Shown: piece by piece, positions 36,701 through 44,960 of the stretch | How the letters are laid out: the number at the start of each line of letters is the position of its first letter | Position numbering within the stretch: position 1 is the stretch's first letter | Source: Elusimicrobium sp. An273 | GTDB taxonomy: Bacteria > Elusimicrobiota > Elusimicrobia > Elusimicrobiales > Elusimicrobiaceae | Assembly (NCBI RefSeq): GCF_002159705.1 | Contig: NZ_NFJD01000005.1 | Span: forward strand, 1 to 44,960 | Reading direction: 5' to 3' | Length of the DNA: 44,960 nucleotides | Translations under genes and position numbers: made by a program | The notes under the pieces: model-generated | What the model was told of the DNA's origin: nothing | The model's database searches: none | What the model saw: only the letters and a program-made list of their open reading frames with translations

Positions 36701-37590
36701 TTAATAAATCCGTCAAAGTGTACATCGCTTCCAAACGCAAACTGCACGTAGGGGACAAAATGTCCGGCCGCCACGGGAACAAAGGCGTGGTGGCGCGCAT
36801 CCTGCCGGAAGAAGATATGCCTTTCTTGCCGGACGGCACGCCGCTGGACATTGTGCTTTCCCCGTTGGGTATTCCTTCCCGTATGAACGTGGGCCAGCTG
36901 CTGGAAACGATGCTCGGCTGGGCCGCGCACTACCTGCACTACAACGCCGCCACCCCGGTCTTTGACGGGCCGAGCGAAGCCGAAGTAGTGGAACAGGTGC
37001 GTAAAGCCAAAGAGAAGATTTTGGACGACAAAGGCCTTACCGGCAAAGCGCGCGAAGAATACGCCGCCAAATACCTGCCGGACGATTACTGCCGCATTAC
37101 GCTCTATGACGGCAGAACCGGCGAGCCTTTTGAAGAAAAAGTCACCATCGGCTACATGTATATGATGAAGCTGATCCACTTGGTGGAAGACAAAGTGCAC
37201 TCCCGCTCCACGGGCCCGTACAGCTTGATTACGCGCCAGCCGTTGGGCGGTAAAGCGCAGTTTGGCGGACAGCGTTTTGGTGAAATGGAAGTGTGGGCCA
37301 TGGAAGGTTACGGCGCCACGTACACGCTGCAGGAATTCCTGACCGTGAAGTCCGACGATTTCGTCGGCCGCACCAAGATGTATGAATCCATCGTCAAAGG
37401 CGAAGCGCCTGCCCAGCCCGGTGTGCCGGAATCCTTTAAGGTACTTATTAAAGAACTCCAGGCCTTGGGTCTGAGCGTAGATTTGCTGAAGAAGGTTGAG
37501 GACGGCGGTCAAACGCCGTCCGCCTCCGCCGAGAAAAAGGCCGAGGCCAAAACCGAAGCGCCCGAAGAAACGGGAGCCGCTGCTAAATAA
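33727..37590 (+). CDS. rpoB: DNA-directed RNA polymerase subunit beta
   Basis: The 1287-residue protein has all main conserved blocks. The rifampicin pocket reads GTSQLSQFMDQ and THKRRLSALGPGGL with Q489, F490, D492, H502 and S507, the residues found in sensitive enzymes. ETPEGPNIGLI, the GDKMSGRHGNKG block and PLGGKAQFGGQRFGEMEVWA near the C-terminus are intact. There is no large lineage-specific insertion. The C-terminus ends in a Glu/Ala/Lys-rich tail. rpoC follows after 16 nt. Confidence 0.98.
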   Translation: MIEKQTNFGKISTKLPLPDLLDMQKQSFVDFLQLDVPPAKRELKGLQAAFEDVFPIEAPDGSMKLEFLKYELGAPRYATPAEAAVRDSTYSAPLKALLRLQVKQKNGKMKEASEQDVTLCDLPLMTDAGCFVFNGAERVVVSQMHRSPGIIFEEDEEKKQSTFGKRLYVARIIPYRGAWIEFSFDLMNALWVRIDRKKKVLASTFLRACGLETNAQIIQTFYKCEDIEVKPSNIDGVIGRYAADDIYDPATGEVLWNLDEKAALPIDDKLFKTLIEKKVKTIKVISGKPRQDDPGILATLEHRKDSIRTAAEAQAEIYKKMRGQDFVVKEQAETFLNNLIFDNIRRYDLSFVGRYKINKKFANMFDLISKFKFKKFTTPSEKRRTLAPEDIIVTVKYLLALNAGEDAQKMYGDGFTFKVDDIDHLGNRRVRGIGELLENQIRVGLSQMAKTARDRMNRELTNPTPRALVNAQPVQAIVRKFFGTSQLSQFMDQINPLGELTHKRRLSALGPGGLNRKRAGFEVRDVHYTHYGRVCPIETPEGPNIGLITSLACYSKVNKYGLIETPYRKVVNGKVTDQVEELTADAEDDKLVAQANTPTTKDGKIDTDLVACRVRSDYPLVSPKAVDYMDVSPLQVISVSAALIPFLEHDDANRALMGCNMQRQGVPLLMPEAPYVGTGIEHEVARDSGTSVVARRDGRVQFADASKIIVEAKDGTYDVYELLKYKRSNQDTCINQHPIVKTGDNVKARQVIADGPSMDNGYLALGRNMLVGFMCWEGYNYEDAILVSSRLVKDDVFTSIHLHEFTVDARNTKLGAEEITRDIPNIGAEALSHLDNDGIVLPATVVEPGDILVGKVTPKGEQQLTPEERLLKVIFGKKADDVVDASLRVPPGTSGKILGTRVFVRKEKLTKAEEKARLTALENEKDSTLELLKEQRKRALANAKASIKKEADLKKEEARINALYKLMEKKTVEHYEREMEFSKQGDELAVTVNKSVKVYIASKRKLHVGDKMSGRHGNKGVVARILPEEDMPFLPDGTPLDIVLSPLGIPSRMNVGQLLETMLGWAAHYLHYNAATPVFDGPSEAEVVEQVRKAKEKILDDKGLTGKAREEYAAKYLPDDYCRITLYDGRTGEPFEEKVTIGYMYMMKLIHLVEDKVHSRSTGPYSLITRQPLGGKAQFGGQRFGEMEVWAMEGYGATYTLQEFLTVKSDDFVGRTKMYESIVKGEAPAQPGVPESFKVLIKELQALGLSVDLLKKVEDGGQTPSASAEKKAEAKTEAPEETGAAAK

Positions 37591-37606
37591 GCCGGGGATT
37601 TGAACA

Positions 37607-40600
37607 ATGCAACAAACGAAAAAAGTTAAAAAATTGAACGAACTCAACTTCTTCGATTTTGATGCCATTAAACTGGGCATCGCCAGTCCGGAGCAAATTC
37701 TGGCGTGGTCTTACGGCGAAGTAAAAAAGCCGGAAACCATTAACTACCGCACCCTTAAACCGGAGCGCGACGGCTTATTCTGCGAACGCATTTTCGGCCC
37801 GACCAAGGACTACGAATGCGCCTGCGGCAAATACCGCTGGGTAAAATTCAAAGGCATTAAGTGCGACCGCTGCGGCGTGGAAATTACGGAAAGCAAAGTG
37901 CGCCGCGAACGCATGGGCCACATTGAACTGGCCGTCCCGGTGGCGCATGTGTGGTTCCTGCGCAAAAATCCGTCCCGCATCGGGATTATGCTGGATATGC
38001 GCACGAGCGATTTGGAACGCGTGGTGTATTATGCCGCGTATGTGGTGCTGGAAGACTGCGTAGACAGCGTAACCGGCCGCGTGGACTTTAAGAAAGGCAC
38101 GCTCCTTTCCGACGTACAAGTGCGCGAAGCCCGCAAAAAACACGGGGCCCGCTTGAAAGTGGGCATCGGCGCGCCGGCCATTAAAACGTTGCTGGAAGGC
38201 ATTGATTTTGACAAAGAAATTCCGGCTTTGCACGAACAGCTTAAAAATACGCAAAGCGAAATGGAACGCACCAAACTCATCCGCCGCATTAAAACGATGG
38301 AAGAGTTTAAAGAAAGCGGCAACCGCCCGGAATGGATGATTTTAAGCGTACTGCCCGTCATCCCGCCGGATTTGCGTCCGCTCGTTCCGCTCGACGGCGG
38401 CCGGTTTGCGGCGTCCGACCTCAACGATTTGTACCGCAGAATCATCAACCGCAACAACCGCTTGAAACATATTGAATCCCTGCGCGCGCCGGAAGTGATG
38501 ATTTACAACGAAAAACGCCTCTTGCAGGAAGCGGTGGACGCCTTGATTGAAAACGGCGCCCGCGGCAAATTCTTCATTGGGCCCGGCGGCAGACCGCTTA
38601 AATCCCTGTCGGACAGCATCAAAGGCAAACACGGCCGCTTCCGCCAGAACCTGCTGGGGAAACGCGTGGACTATTCCGGCCGTTCCGTTATTGTGGTCGG
38701 CCCGAACTTGAAACTGCACCAGTGCGGTTTGCCCAAACTGATGGCGTTGGAACTGTTTAAACCGTTTATCATTGGCGAATTGATGAAGAAAGAAGGCGTA
38801 ACGCTGAAATCCGCCAAGAAAATGCTGGAAAGAGTCCGCCCGGAAATTTGGGATATTTTGGAAAAAGTAACCAAGAACCACCCGGTGCTGCTCAACCGTG
38901 CTCCGACCTTGCACCGCTTGGGTATTCAGGCGTTTGAACCGGTGCTGATTGAAGGGAAAGCTATCCAGCTGCACCCCTTAACCTGCGCCGCTTTCAACGC
39001 AGACTTCGACGGTGACCAGATGGCCGTGCACGTGCCGCTTTCGCTGGAAGCGCAGATGGAAGCCCGCACCCTGATGTTGGCCTCCAACAACATTTTGTCG
39101 CCTGCGTCCGGCAAGCCGATTGCCTCTCCGTCCCACGATATGGTGTTGGGCGTGAGCTTTTTGACCAAAATCAAAGACGGTGATATCGGTGAAGGTTCCA
39201 TTTTCGGCAGCAAGGAAGAAGCTTTGGTGGCGTTGGAATACGGCAAGCTTTCGTATCACGCCAAAATCAAAGTGCGCGGCATTAACGCCATTGTGGAACC
39301 CGGTTTGGACGGCAAAGAAGAAAAAGATCCGTCCAAATGGAAAGATTTTACTTCCGTGGGCCGCATTATTTTCAACCAGGCGTTGCCGAAAGGTTGGGAA
39401 TACATCAACAAGACGGTCGGCAAGAAAGAGCTGGCCGCGTTGGTGGACGAATGCTATAAGAGCAAAAAATACGGCCGCTACGAAGCCGTACAGCTCTTGG
39501 ATAAGATCATGAAGATGGGGTACCACTATGCCACCCTGTCCGGTCTGTCCATTTCCATCGCGGATATGACGATCCCGTCGGCCAAGCAGAAATATATTGA
39601 CGACGCCAAAAAGAAAGTCAAAGAAATTCAGGCGCAGGCCGAAGCCGGTATCATCACGGAAGGCGAACGTTATAACAAAGTCATCGATATTTGGACGCGC
39701 GTCACGGACGACGTGGCCAACGAACTCTTCAAAGAAATGAAAAAATTTGAAGAATCCAAATATGACCCGACCAACAAAGAACACAGCGGCCAGCGCTTTA
39801 ACTCCGTCTATTTGATGGCGGATTCCGGCGCCCGCGGTTCGCGCCAGCAGGTACGCCAGCTGGCGGGTATGCGCGGATTGATGGCCAAACCGCAGAAGAA
39901 ACTGACCGGCGGCCAGGGCGAAATTATTGAATCGCCTATTACCGCCAACTTCCGCGAAGGGCTGTCCGTTTTGGAATACTTCATTTCCACGCACGGCGGT
40001 CGTAAAGGTTTGTCCGATACGGCTTTGAAAACGGCCGACGCCGGGTACTTAACCCGCCGTCTGGTGGACGTCGCTCACAACGTCGTAATTACGGAAGAAG
40101 ACTGCGGCACCCATAACGGAATCGTGGTCAAATCCCTGATGAGCGGCGAAGAAATGGTGGAACCCATTGAAGAACGCATTTTGGGCCGCACCAGCTTGGA
40201 AGATGTCGTGGTGAAAGTGAAAAAAGCCGACGGCACCGAGGAAGAAAAGACCATTATCAAAGAAGGCGATTTGATTACGCTGGAACAGAGCAAACTGGTC
40301 AAGAAATACGGCGTGGAATCCGTACGCATCCGCTCCGTGCTTACCTGCGAAGCTCCTTACGGCGTGTGCGCCAAGTGCTATGGTTTGTCTTTGGCGACTT
40401 CGTCCAAGAGCAACCCGGGCGATGCGGTAGGTATTATCGCCGCGCAGTCCATCGGTGAACCGGGTACGCAGCTGACGTTACGTACCTTCCACATCGGTGG
40501 TACGGCTTCGCGCGTGTTGTCTCGCAGCCAGGCGGTGGCGGAAATTGACGGCAAAGTAACGTTCAAAGACGTCAAGATTATCACCAACCGCTACGATAAT

Positions 40601-41785
40601 AAAATTTGTATTTCCAGAAACGGCTCTATCTTTGTAGAGGCTGGAAATGGTACAATAAAAGAATACAAGATTCAGTACGGCGCTTCCGTGTACACCGCGG
40701 ATAAAGCGACCGTCAAAAAGGGAACCCTGCTCGCGGAGTGGGACCCGCACTCTATTCCTGTGCTGGCCGAAGCGCCGGGCACGGTGAGACTGACTGACGT
40801 AATTGAAGGTATCACCCTGCAGGAAGAGCGCAACAAAGTTACGGGCGTAATTGAACGCAAAATTACCGCGAGCCGCATGGGTAAGAAAAACCCGCGCATC
40901 AGCATTGAAGGCAAAGACAAAAAAGTCAGCCTGCCTTTGCCTATTGATACGATTCTGATGGTGGAAAACGGTGAAGAAGTGGAACCCGGCGACGTGCTTG
41001 CCAAAATCGGGCGCGAAGCGGGCGGCACCAAAGACATCACCGGCGGTCTGCCCAGAATTGCGGAATTGTTCGAAGCCAGACGGCCCCGCAACCCGGCAAT
41101 TATTTCCGAGTTTGAAGGGATCGTCAGCTTGGAAACGTCGCCCAAAGGTTTGATTGAGGTTGTCGTGCGGAACGAAGAGACCAACCAGGTCAAGCAGTAC
41201 AGCATTCCGCAGGGCAAACACCTTGTAGTTTATGAAGGCGACCACGTTGGCGTAGGCGAAGCCTTAACCGACGGCGCCATCGACCCCCACGACGTGCTGC
41301 GCGTGAAGGGCGAAAAAGAAGCGCAAGAGTTCCTGTTAAACGCCATCCAAGAAGTGTACCGCTTGCAGGGCGTTACAATTAACGACAGACATATTGAGGT
41401 TATTGTCCGTCAGATGTTGGGGAACGTAAAAATTCTGGATGCGGGAGACACGCATTTCCTGAAAGGCGAAATCTTAAGCCGCGCAAGCTGGCTCAGAGAG
41501 AACGCAAAGATGAAGGCCGAAGGCAAACGCTTAGCCGACGCCGAAACCATCCTTTTGGGTATCAGTAAAGCGTCCCTCGCTTCCGAATCGTTTATTTCCG
41601 CGGCGTCGTTCCAAGAAACGACCAAAGTCCTTACGGACGCCGCCATCACGGGCCAGGTGGACGAATTGCGAGGCCTGAAAGAAAACGTAATCGTAGGCCA
41701 TTTAATCCCGGCGGGTACAGGTATTTCCGCCCGGAAAATTGCCGAAGAGTTTAACCAAAAACGCAAAGAAACAGGAGAGAAGTAA
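37607..41785 (+). CDS. rpoC: DNA-directed RNA polymerase subunit beta'
   Basis: The 1392-residue protein has the N-terminal zinc ligands C71, C73, C86 and C89 (CACGKY...CDRCG), the catalytic NADFDGDQ at 464-471, which binds Mg2+, the second zinc site ending [11 protein letters not shown], and [18 protein letters not shown]. It pairs with RpoB to form the active centre. It is a single uninterrupted chain. Only 2 nt separate its stop from the rpsL start, so rpoBC and the str genes form one transcript unless a hidden promoter exists. Confidence 0.98.
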   Translation: MQQTKKVKKLNELNFFDFDAIKLGIASPEQILAWSYGEVKKPETINYRTLKPERDGLFCERIFGPTKDYECACGKYRWVKFKGIKCDRCGVEITESKVRRERMGHIELAVPVAHVWFLRKNPSRIGIMLDMRTSDLERVVYYAAYVVLEDCVDSVTGRVDFKKGTLLSDVQVREARKKHGARLKVGIGAPAIKTLLEGIDFDKEIPALHEQLKNTQSEMERTKLIRRIKTMEEFKESGNRPEWMILSVLPVIPPDLRPLVPLDGGRFAASDLNDLYRRIINRNNRLKHIESLRAPEVMIYNEKRLLQEAVDALIENGARGKFFIGPGGRPLKSLSDSIKGKHGRFRQNLLGKRVDYSGRSVIVVGPNLKLHQCGLPKLMALELFKPFIIGELMKKEGVTLKSAKKMLERVRPEIWDILEKVTKNHPVLLNRAPTLHRLGIQAFEPVLIEGKAIQLHPLTCAAFNADFDGDQMAVHVPLSLEAQMEARTLMLASNNILSPASGKPIASPSHDMVLGVSFLTKIKDGDIGEGSIFGSKEEALVALEYGKLSYHAKIKVRGINAIVEPGLDGKEEKDPSKWKDFTSVGRIIFNQALPKGWEYINKTVGKKELAALVDECYKSKKYGRYEAVQLLDKIMKMGYHYATLSGLSISIADMTIPSAKQKYIDDAKKKVKEIQAQAEAGIITEGERYNKVIDIWTRVTDDVANELFKEMKKFEESKYDPTNKEHSGQRFNSVYLMADSGARGSRQQVRQLAGMRGLMAKPQKKLTGGQGEIIESPITANFREGLSVLEYFISTHGGRKGLSDTALKTADAGYLTRRLVDVAHNVVITEEDCGTHNGIVVKSLMSGEEMVEPIEERILGRTSLEDVVVKVKKADGTEEEKTIIKEGDLITLEQSKLVKKYGVESVRIRSVLTCEAPYGVCAKCYGLSLATSSKSNPGDAVGIIAAQSIGEPGTQLTLRTFHIGGTASRVLSRSQAVAEIDGKVTFKDVKIITNRYDNKICISRNGSIFVEAGNGTIKEYKIQYGASVYTADKATVKKGTLLAEWDPHSIPVLAEAPGTVRLTDVIEGITLQEERNKVTGVIERKITASRMGKKNPRISIEGKDKKVSLPLPIDTILMVENGEEVEPGDVLAKIGREAGGTKDITGGLPRIAELFEARRPRNPAIISEFEGIVSLETSPKGLIEVVVRNEETNQVKQYSIPQGKHLVVYEGDHVGVGEALTDGAIDPHDVLRVKGEKEAQEFLLNAIQEVYRLQGVTINDRHIEVIVRQMLGNVKILDAGDTHFLKGEILSRASWLRENAKMKAEGKRLADAETILLGISKASLASESFISAASFQETTKVLTDAAITGQVDELRGLKENVIVGHLIPAGTGISARKIAEEFNQKRKETGEK

Positions 41786-41787
41786 TA

Positions 41788-42168
41788 ATGCCAACAGTAA
41801 ACCAATTAGTAAAATACGGACGGGCGAAAGAGTCCAACCGGACGAAATCCCCGGCGTTGCAGGCTTGCCCGCAAAGACGCGGCGTCTGCACCCGTGTTTA
41901 TACCACGACCCCTAAAAAACCGAACTCTGCTTTGAGAAAGGTGGCCCGTGTGAAGCTGACTTCCAAAGTGGAAGTAACCGCTTATATTCCCGGCGTGGGA
42001 CACAACCTTCAGGAACACTCCATCGTGCTGGTGCGCGGCGGCCGTGTGAAGGACTTGCCGGGTGTGCGCTACCACATCATCCGCGGCGCGTTGGACGCGT
42101 CCGGCGTTGAAAACAGAAAACAAGGCCGCTCTCTTTACGGTGTAAAGAGACCGAAAGCCGGTAAATAA
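41788..42168 (+). CDS. rpsL: 30S ribosomal protein S12
   Basis: The 126-residue protein begins [12 protein letters not shown] and has [17 protein letters not shown] and [12 protein letters not shown]. Lysines at the two classical streptomycin-resistance positions are wild type, so no rpsL-based resistance is indicated. S12 sits at the decoding centre. AGGAGAG from the end of rpoC serves as the ribosome-binding site. Confidence 0.97.
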   Translation: MPTVNQLVKYGRAKESNRTKSPALQACPQRRGVCTRVYTTTPKKPNSALRKVARVKLTSKVEVTAYIPGVGHNLQEHSIVLVRGGRVKDLPGVRYHIIRGALDASGVENRKQGRSLYGVKRPKAGK

Positions 42169-42191
42169 TTTTTAGGAGTTGAAAAAGATAT

Positions 42192-42671
42192 ATGCCGAGA
42201 AAAGGTTTAAGACCCAGAGACAGAAGACCGCAGCCCGCGCCGGATTATAAATACAATTCCGTGCTCGTGGCCCGGTTCATTAACAAATTAAATTTTGAAG
42301 GCAAAACCTCTACCGCCGAACGCATCCTGGACGATGCGATGGCGATCATTGCCGAAAAAACCAAAGAAAATGCCTTGGACGTATTTACCAAGTGCATTGA
42401 AAACGTCCGCCCGCTGGTGGAAGTAAAAGCCCGCCGCGTGGGTGGCGCCAACTACCAGGTTCCGACCGAAGTCAAGCCGCTTCGCAGCACTTCGCTGGCG
42501 ATGCGCTGGCTGATCGGTGCCGCGCAAAGCCGCAAAGGCCGCCCGATGGCTGAAAAACTGGCCGAAGAAATTATGTTGGGCGCTAAGAAAGAAGGCACTG
42601 CCTTTAAGAAACGCGAAGACGTGCATAAAATGGCTGAAGCCAACCGCGCTTTCGCTCATTTTAAATGGTAA
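42192..42671 (+). CDS. rpsG: 30S ribosomal protein S7
   Basis: The 159-residue protein starts MPRKGLRPRDRRPQPAPDYKYNS and contains the signature ENVRPLVEVKARRVGGANYQVP. S7 nucleates assembly of the 30S head and usually represses the str operon. TTAGGAG precedes the start by about 12 nt. The rpsL-rpsG spacer is only 23 nt, too short for an E. coli-like S7 operator there. Confidence 0.97.
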   Translation: MPRKGLRPRDRRPQPAPDYKYNSVLVARFINKLNFEGKTSTAERILDDAMAIIAEKTKENALDVFTKCIENVRPLVEVKARRVGGANYQVPTEVKPLRSTSLAMRWLIGAAQSRKGRPMAEKLAEEIMLGAKKEGTAFKKREDVHKMAEANRAFAHFKW

Positions 42672-42685
42672 TTGGGAAATAAGAT

Positions 42686-44788
42686 ATGGCTGAATTCAAA
42701 ACCTATCCGTTGGAAAAAATCAGAAACATTGGTATTATCGCGCACATCGACGCTGGTAAAACCACCACTTCCGAACGCATCCTGTACTATACGGGCAAAG
42801 TGCACAAAATCGGCGAAACGCACGACGGCGCTTCCGTAACGGACTGGATGGAACAGGAAAGAGAAAGAGGCATCACCATCACTTCCGCCGCCATTTACTG
42901 CGTGTGGAAAGACTGCCAGCTTAACATTATTGACACTCCCGGCCACGTGGACTTTACGGCCGAAGTGGAACGTTCTTTGCGTGTGCTGGACGGCGCCGTC
43001 TGCTGCTTTGACGGCGTGCAAGGGGTGGAACCTCAGTCTGAAACCGTATGGCGCCAGGCCGATAAATACCATGTACCCCGCATCGCGTACATCAACAAAA
43101 TGGACCGCATTGGTGCGGACTTCATCCGCTCCGCCAACTCCATTAAAGAAAAACTGGGTGGAAATGCCTGCCCGATCCAGCTGCCGATTGGCGCCGAAGA
43201 CAAATTTGTCGGCGTGGTAGACTTGGTGAAGATGAAAGGCATTATCTGGGACGGCGACCACAACGGTGCCACCTTTAACGAAGTGGACATCCCGGCCGAC
43301 CTCGTAGAAGCTGCCCAGAAAGCGCGCACGGAAATGATTGAAAAACTCGCCGATTTTGACGAAACCATCATGGAACGCTACTTAAACGGCGAAACGGACT
43401 TTACGGTTGAAGAAATCAAAAAAGCCATCCGCAAAGGAACGCTTACGGGCAAATTCTTCCCCGTTATCTGCGGTTCTTCCTATAAAAACAAAGGCGTGCA
43501 GCCGCTTTTGGACTGCGTGAACGATTATCTACCCTCTCCTGTAGACGTTCCGCCGGTCAAAGGGACGGATCCCAATACGGGCGATACGATTTACCGCAAA
43601 GCCTCCAACTCTGAACCGTTCTGCGGACTTATTTTTAAAGTACAGACCGATCCTTTCGTCGGTAAACTGAGCTTCTTCCGCATTTATTCCGGTACGTTAA
43701 AAGCCGGGGATGCGGTTTTCTTCCCGGGCAAAAACGCCACGGAACGCATCGGCCGTATGATGCGTATGATGGCCGATAAACGCGAAGAAGTAAAAGAACT
43801 CGGCGCCGGCGAAATTGCCGCTACGGTGGCCATTAAAAACTCCCGCGTGGGTCAGACGATTTGCGCGCCTGAAGCGCCGATCGTGCTGGAAAGCATCACC
43901 TTCCCCGAACCGGTAATCTCTATCGCGGTGGAACCGAAATCCAAAGCGGACGAAGAAAAAATGTCCAACGCTTTGGCCCGCCTGGCCGAAGAAGACCAGA
44001 CCTTCCGCGTCCGCACCGATGAAGAAACCGGCCAGACCGTTATTTCCGGTATGGGTGAACTGCACTTGGATATTATTGTAGACCGCATGAAACGCGAATT
44101 CAACGTGCAGGCCAACGTGGGTGCCCCGCAGGTAGCTTACCGCGAAACCATCACCAAGACGGTGGAACAGGAAACCAAGTTCGTCCGCCAGTCCGGTGGC
44201 CGCGGTCAGTACGGTCACGTATTCCTGCGCCTGGAACCGCTGGAGAAAGGCAAAGGCTTTGAATTTGTCAACGAAATTACGCAGGGCCGCATTCCGAAAG
44301 AATACATCCCTGCCATTGAAAAAGGCTGCCGCGAAGCGTTGGATTCCGGTGCGATTGCCGGATACCCCTTGGTGGATATCAGAGTGGCCGTGTTTGACGG
44401 TTCGTTCCACGAAGTAGACTCTTCCGAAATGGCCTTTAAAATCGCCGCTTCTATGGCCTTGAAAGACGGCGCCAAGAAAGCTAACCCGATTATTCTGGAA
44501 CCTATTATGAAGGTAGAAGTAGTGGCTCCGGAATCCAACTTGGGTGATATTATTGGCGACTTGAGCTCCCGCCGCGGCCAGATTGGCGAAATGGGCGTCA
44601 GAGGCAACGTGCGCTATGTCCGCGCCGAAGTGCCGCTGGCTGAAATGTTCGGTTATGCCACCAACGTCCGCTCGCTCTCTCAGGGCCGTGCGTCGTTTAC
44701 GATGGAACCGAGCCACTATGCCGAGGTGCCGGCCAACGTCGCGAAAGCGATTATTGAAAAACGCACCGCCGCAAAAGTGGCTGCTTAA
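42686..44788 (+). CDS. fusA: Elongation factor G
   Basis: The 700-residue GTPase has P-loop AHIDAGKTT (19-27), RGITITSAA (61-69), DTPGH (83-87), NKMD (137-140) and normal domains II-V, including [10 protein letters not shown] and the C-terminal [16 protein letters not shown]. It drives translocation and, with RRF, ribosome recycling. Length and motifs fit the canonical EF-G1 rather than spdEFG paralogs. GGGAAAT lies before the ATG. It follows rpsG by 14 nt. Confidence 0.97.
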   Translation: MAEFKTYPLEKIRNIGIIAHIDAGKTTTSERILYYTGKVHKIGETHDGASVTDWMEQERERGITITSAAIYCVWKDCQLNIIDTPGHVDFTAEVERSLRVLDGAVCCFDGVQGVEPQSETVWRQADKYHVPRIAYINKMDRIGADFIRSANSIKEKLGGNACPIQLPIGAEDKFVGVVDLVKMKGIIWDGDHNGATFNEVDIPADLVEAAQKARTEMIEKLADFDETIMERYLNGETDFTVEEIKKAIRKGTLTGKFFPVICGSSYKNKGVQPLLDCVNDYLPSPVDVPPVKGTDPNTGDTIYRKASNSEPFCGLIFKVQTDPFVGKLSFFRIYSGTLKAGDAVFFPGKNATERIGRMMRMMADKREEVKELGAGEIAATVAIKNSRVGQTICAPEAPIVLESITFPEPVISIAVEPKSKADEEKMSNALARLAEEDQTFRVRTDEETGQTVISGMGELHLDIIVDRMKREFNVQANVGAPQVAYRETITKTVEQETKFVRQSGGRGQYGHVFLRLEPLEKGKGFEFVNEITQGRIPKEYIPAIEKGCREALDSGAIAGYPLVDIRVAVFDGSFHEVDSSEMAFKIAASMALKDGAKKANPIILEPIMKVEVVAPESNLGDIIGDLSSRRGQIGEMGVRGNVRYVRAEVPLAEMFGYATNVRSLSQGRASFTMEPSHYAEVPANVAKAIIEKRTAAKVAA

Positions 44789-44796
44789 CACTTTAC

Positions 44797-44824
44797 CCTT
44801 GCGCCCGCCTGTGCGGGCGCAAGG
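44797..44824 (+). other. Perfect GC-rich hairpin between fusA and tuf
   Basis: CCTTGCGCCCGC pairs without mismatch with GCGGGCGCAAGG around a CTGT loop. TTGCATT follows, not a T run. With the hairpins at 121-171 and 33591-33624 it forms a recurring class next to highly expressed translation genes. Confidence 0.7.
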
Positions 44825-44851
44825 TTGCATTAGAGAATAAGGAGTATAAAA

Positions 44852-44960
44852 ATGGCAAAGGAAAAATTTTCCCGCAGCAAACCGCACGTGAACGTGGGAA
44901 CGATCGGGCACGTGGACCATGGTAAGACGACGTTAACGACGGCGATCACGAAGGTATTGG
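44852..44960 (+). CDS. tuf: Elongation factor Tu, N-terminal start (partial)
   Basis: The frame begins [20 protein letters not shown] and continues [16 protein letters not shown], the EF-Tu P-loop region, and runs off the window. AAGGAG lies 9 nt before the ATG. tuf after fusA is the classical tufA position in the str operon. Together with the tail at 1-108 this gives two same-strand copies. Confidence 0.97.
   Translation, partial: MAKEKFSRSKPHVNVGTIGHVDHGKTTLTTAITKVL

Noticed and set aside
35731..37680. A 649-codon open frame antisense to rpoB, and similar long frames antisense to rpoC (38978-39994) and fusA (43697-44920)
   Set aside because: They mirror strongly biased codon use of highly expressed genes, are rich in Phe/His/Arg, have no ribosome-binding sites and match no family.

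Overview
The window most likely comes from a Gram-negative-type bacterium of the Elusimicrobiota, probably a gut-associated lineage. This is an inference from the overall look of the rRNA and proteins and was not tested by search. GC content is near 50% in genes and clearly lower in the rRNA leader. Several genes carry clean Sec signal peptides or a lipobox. No phage, transposase, CRISPR array or other mobile element is visible; this is core-genome sequence with a few lineage-specific exported proteins and RNAs.

Layout. (1) 1-2465, plus strand: the end of one tuf gene, then rpmG, tRNA-Trp, secE, nusG, rplK and rplA, closed by a strong intrinsic terminator. (2) 2511-4739: an exported ChaN/TIKI-like protein and an exported trypsin-like protease. 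(3) 4749-7130, minus: rplU, rpmA, a 52-residue unknown and obg. (4) 7364-8476, plus: dnaJ. (5) 8540-14233, minus: mnmA, then the unit glcD-glcE fusion / glcF-like / GAF-HD-GYP. (6) 14309-15100, plus: a PPP-type phosphoesterase. (7) 15167-19844, minus: an exported protein, thyX and glgC, a terminator, then phoH and ybeY. (8) 19881-23320: mazG, a free-standing small RNA candidate, an AGCS amino-acid symporter, a squalene/phytoene synthase-family enzyme and a second short structured transcript. (9) 23322-30005: a complete rRNA operon (four tandem promoters, long structured leader, 16S, tRNA-Ile, tRNA-Ala, 23S, 5S, terminator). (10) 30243-32210: a DUF3089-type lipoprotein and a small exported protein. 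(11) 32190-44960, plus: rplJ, rplL, rpoB, rpoC, rpsL, rpsG, fusA and the start of a second tuf.

How it fits together. In most bacteria rplKA and rplJL-rpoBC are contiguous, and str-operon genes (rpsL-rpsG-fusA-tuf) often follow. Here that transcription/translation superoperon is cut between rplA and rplJ by about 30 kb carrying some twenty unrelated genes and the rRNA operon. rplJ has regained its own promoters and a leader hairpin. The two tuf genes lie at the two outer edges of the split block as direct repeats.

The less expected content is RNA-level: two short transcription units with their own promoter and terminator (20322-20529 and 23129-23320), an unusually elaborate rRNA leader (Z-DNA-prone tract, four TTGACA promoters, a three-way-junction fold, a boxB/boxA-like pair), a long structured rplJ-rplL spacer, and near-perfect GC-rich hairpins without a U tract around tuf, fusA and rplL-rpoB.
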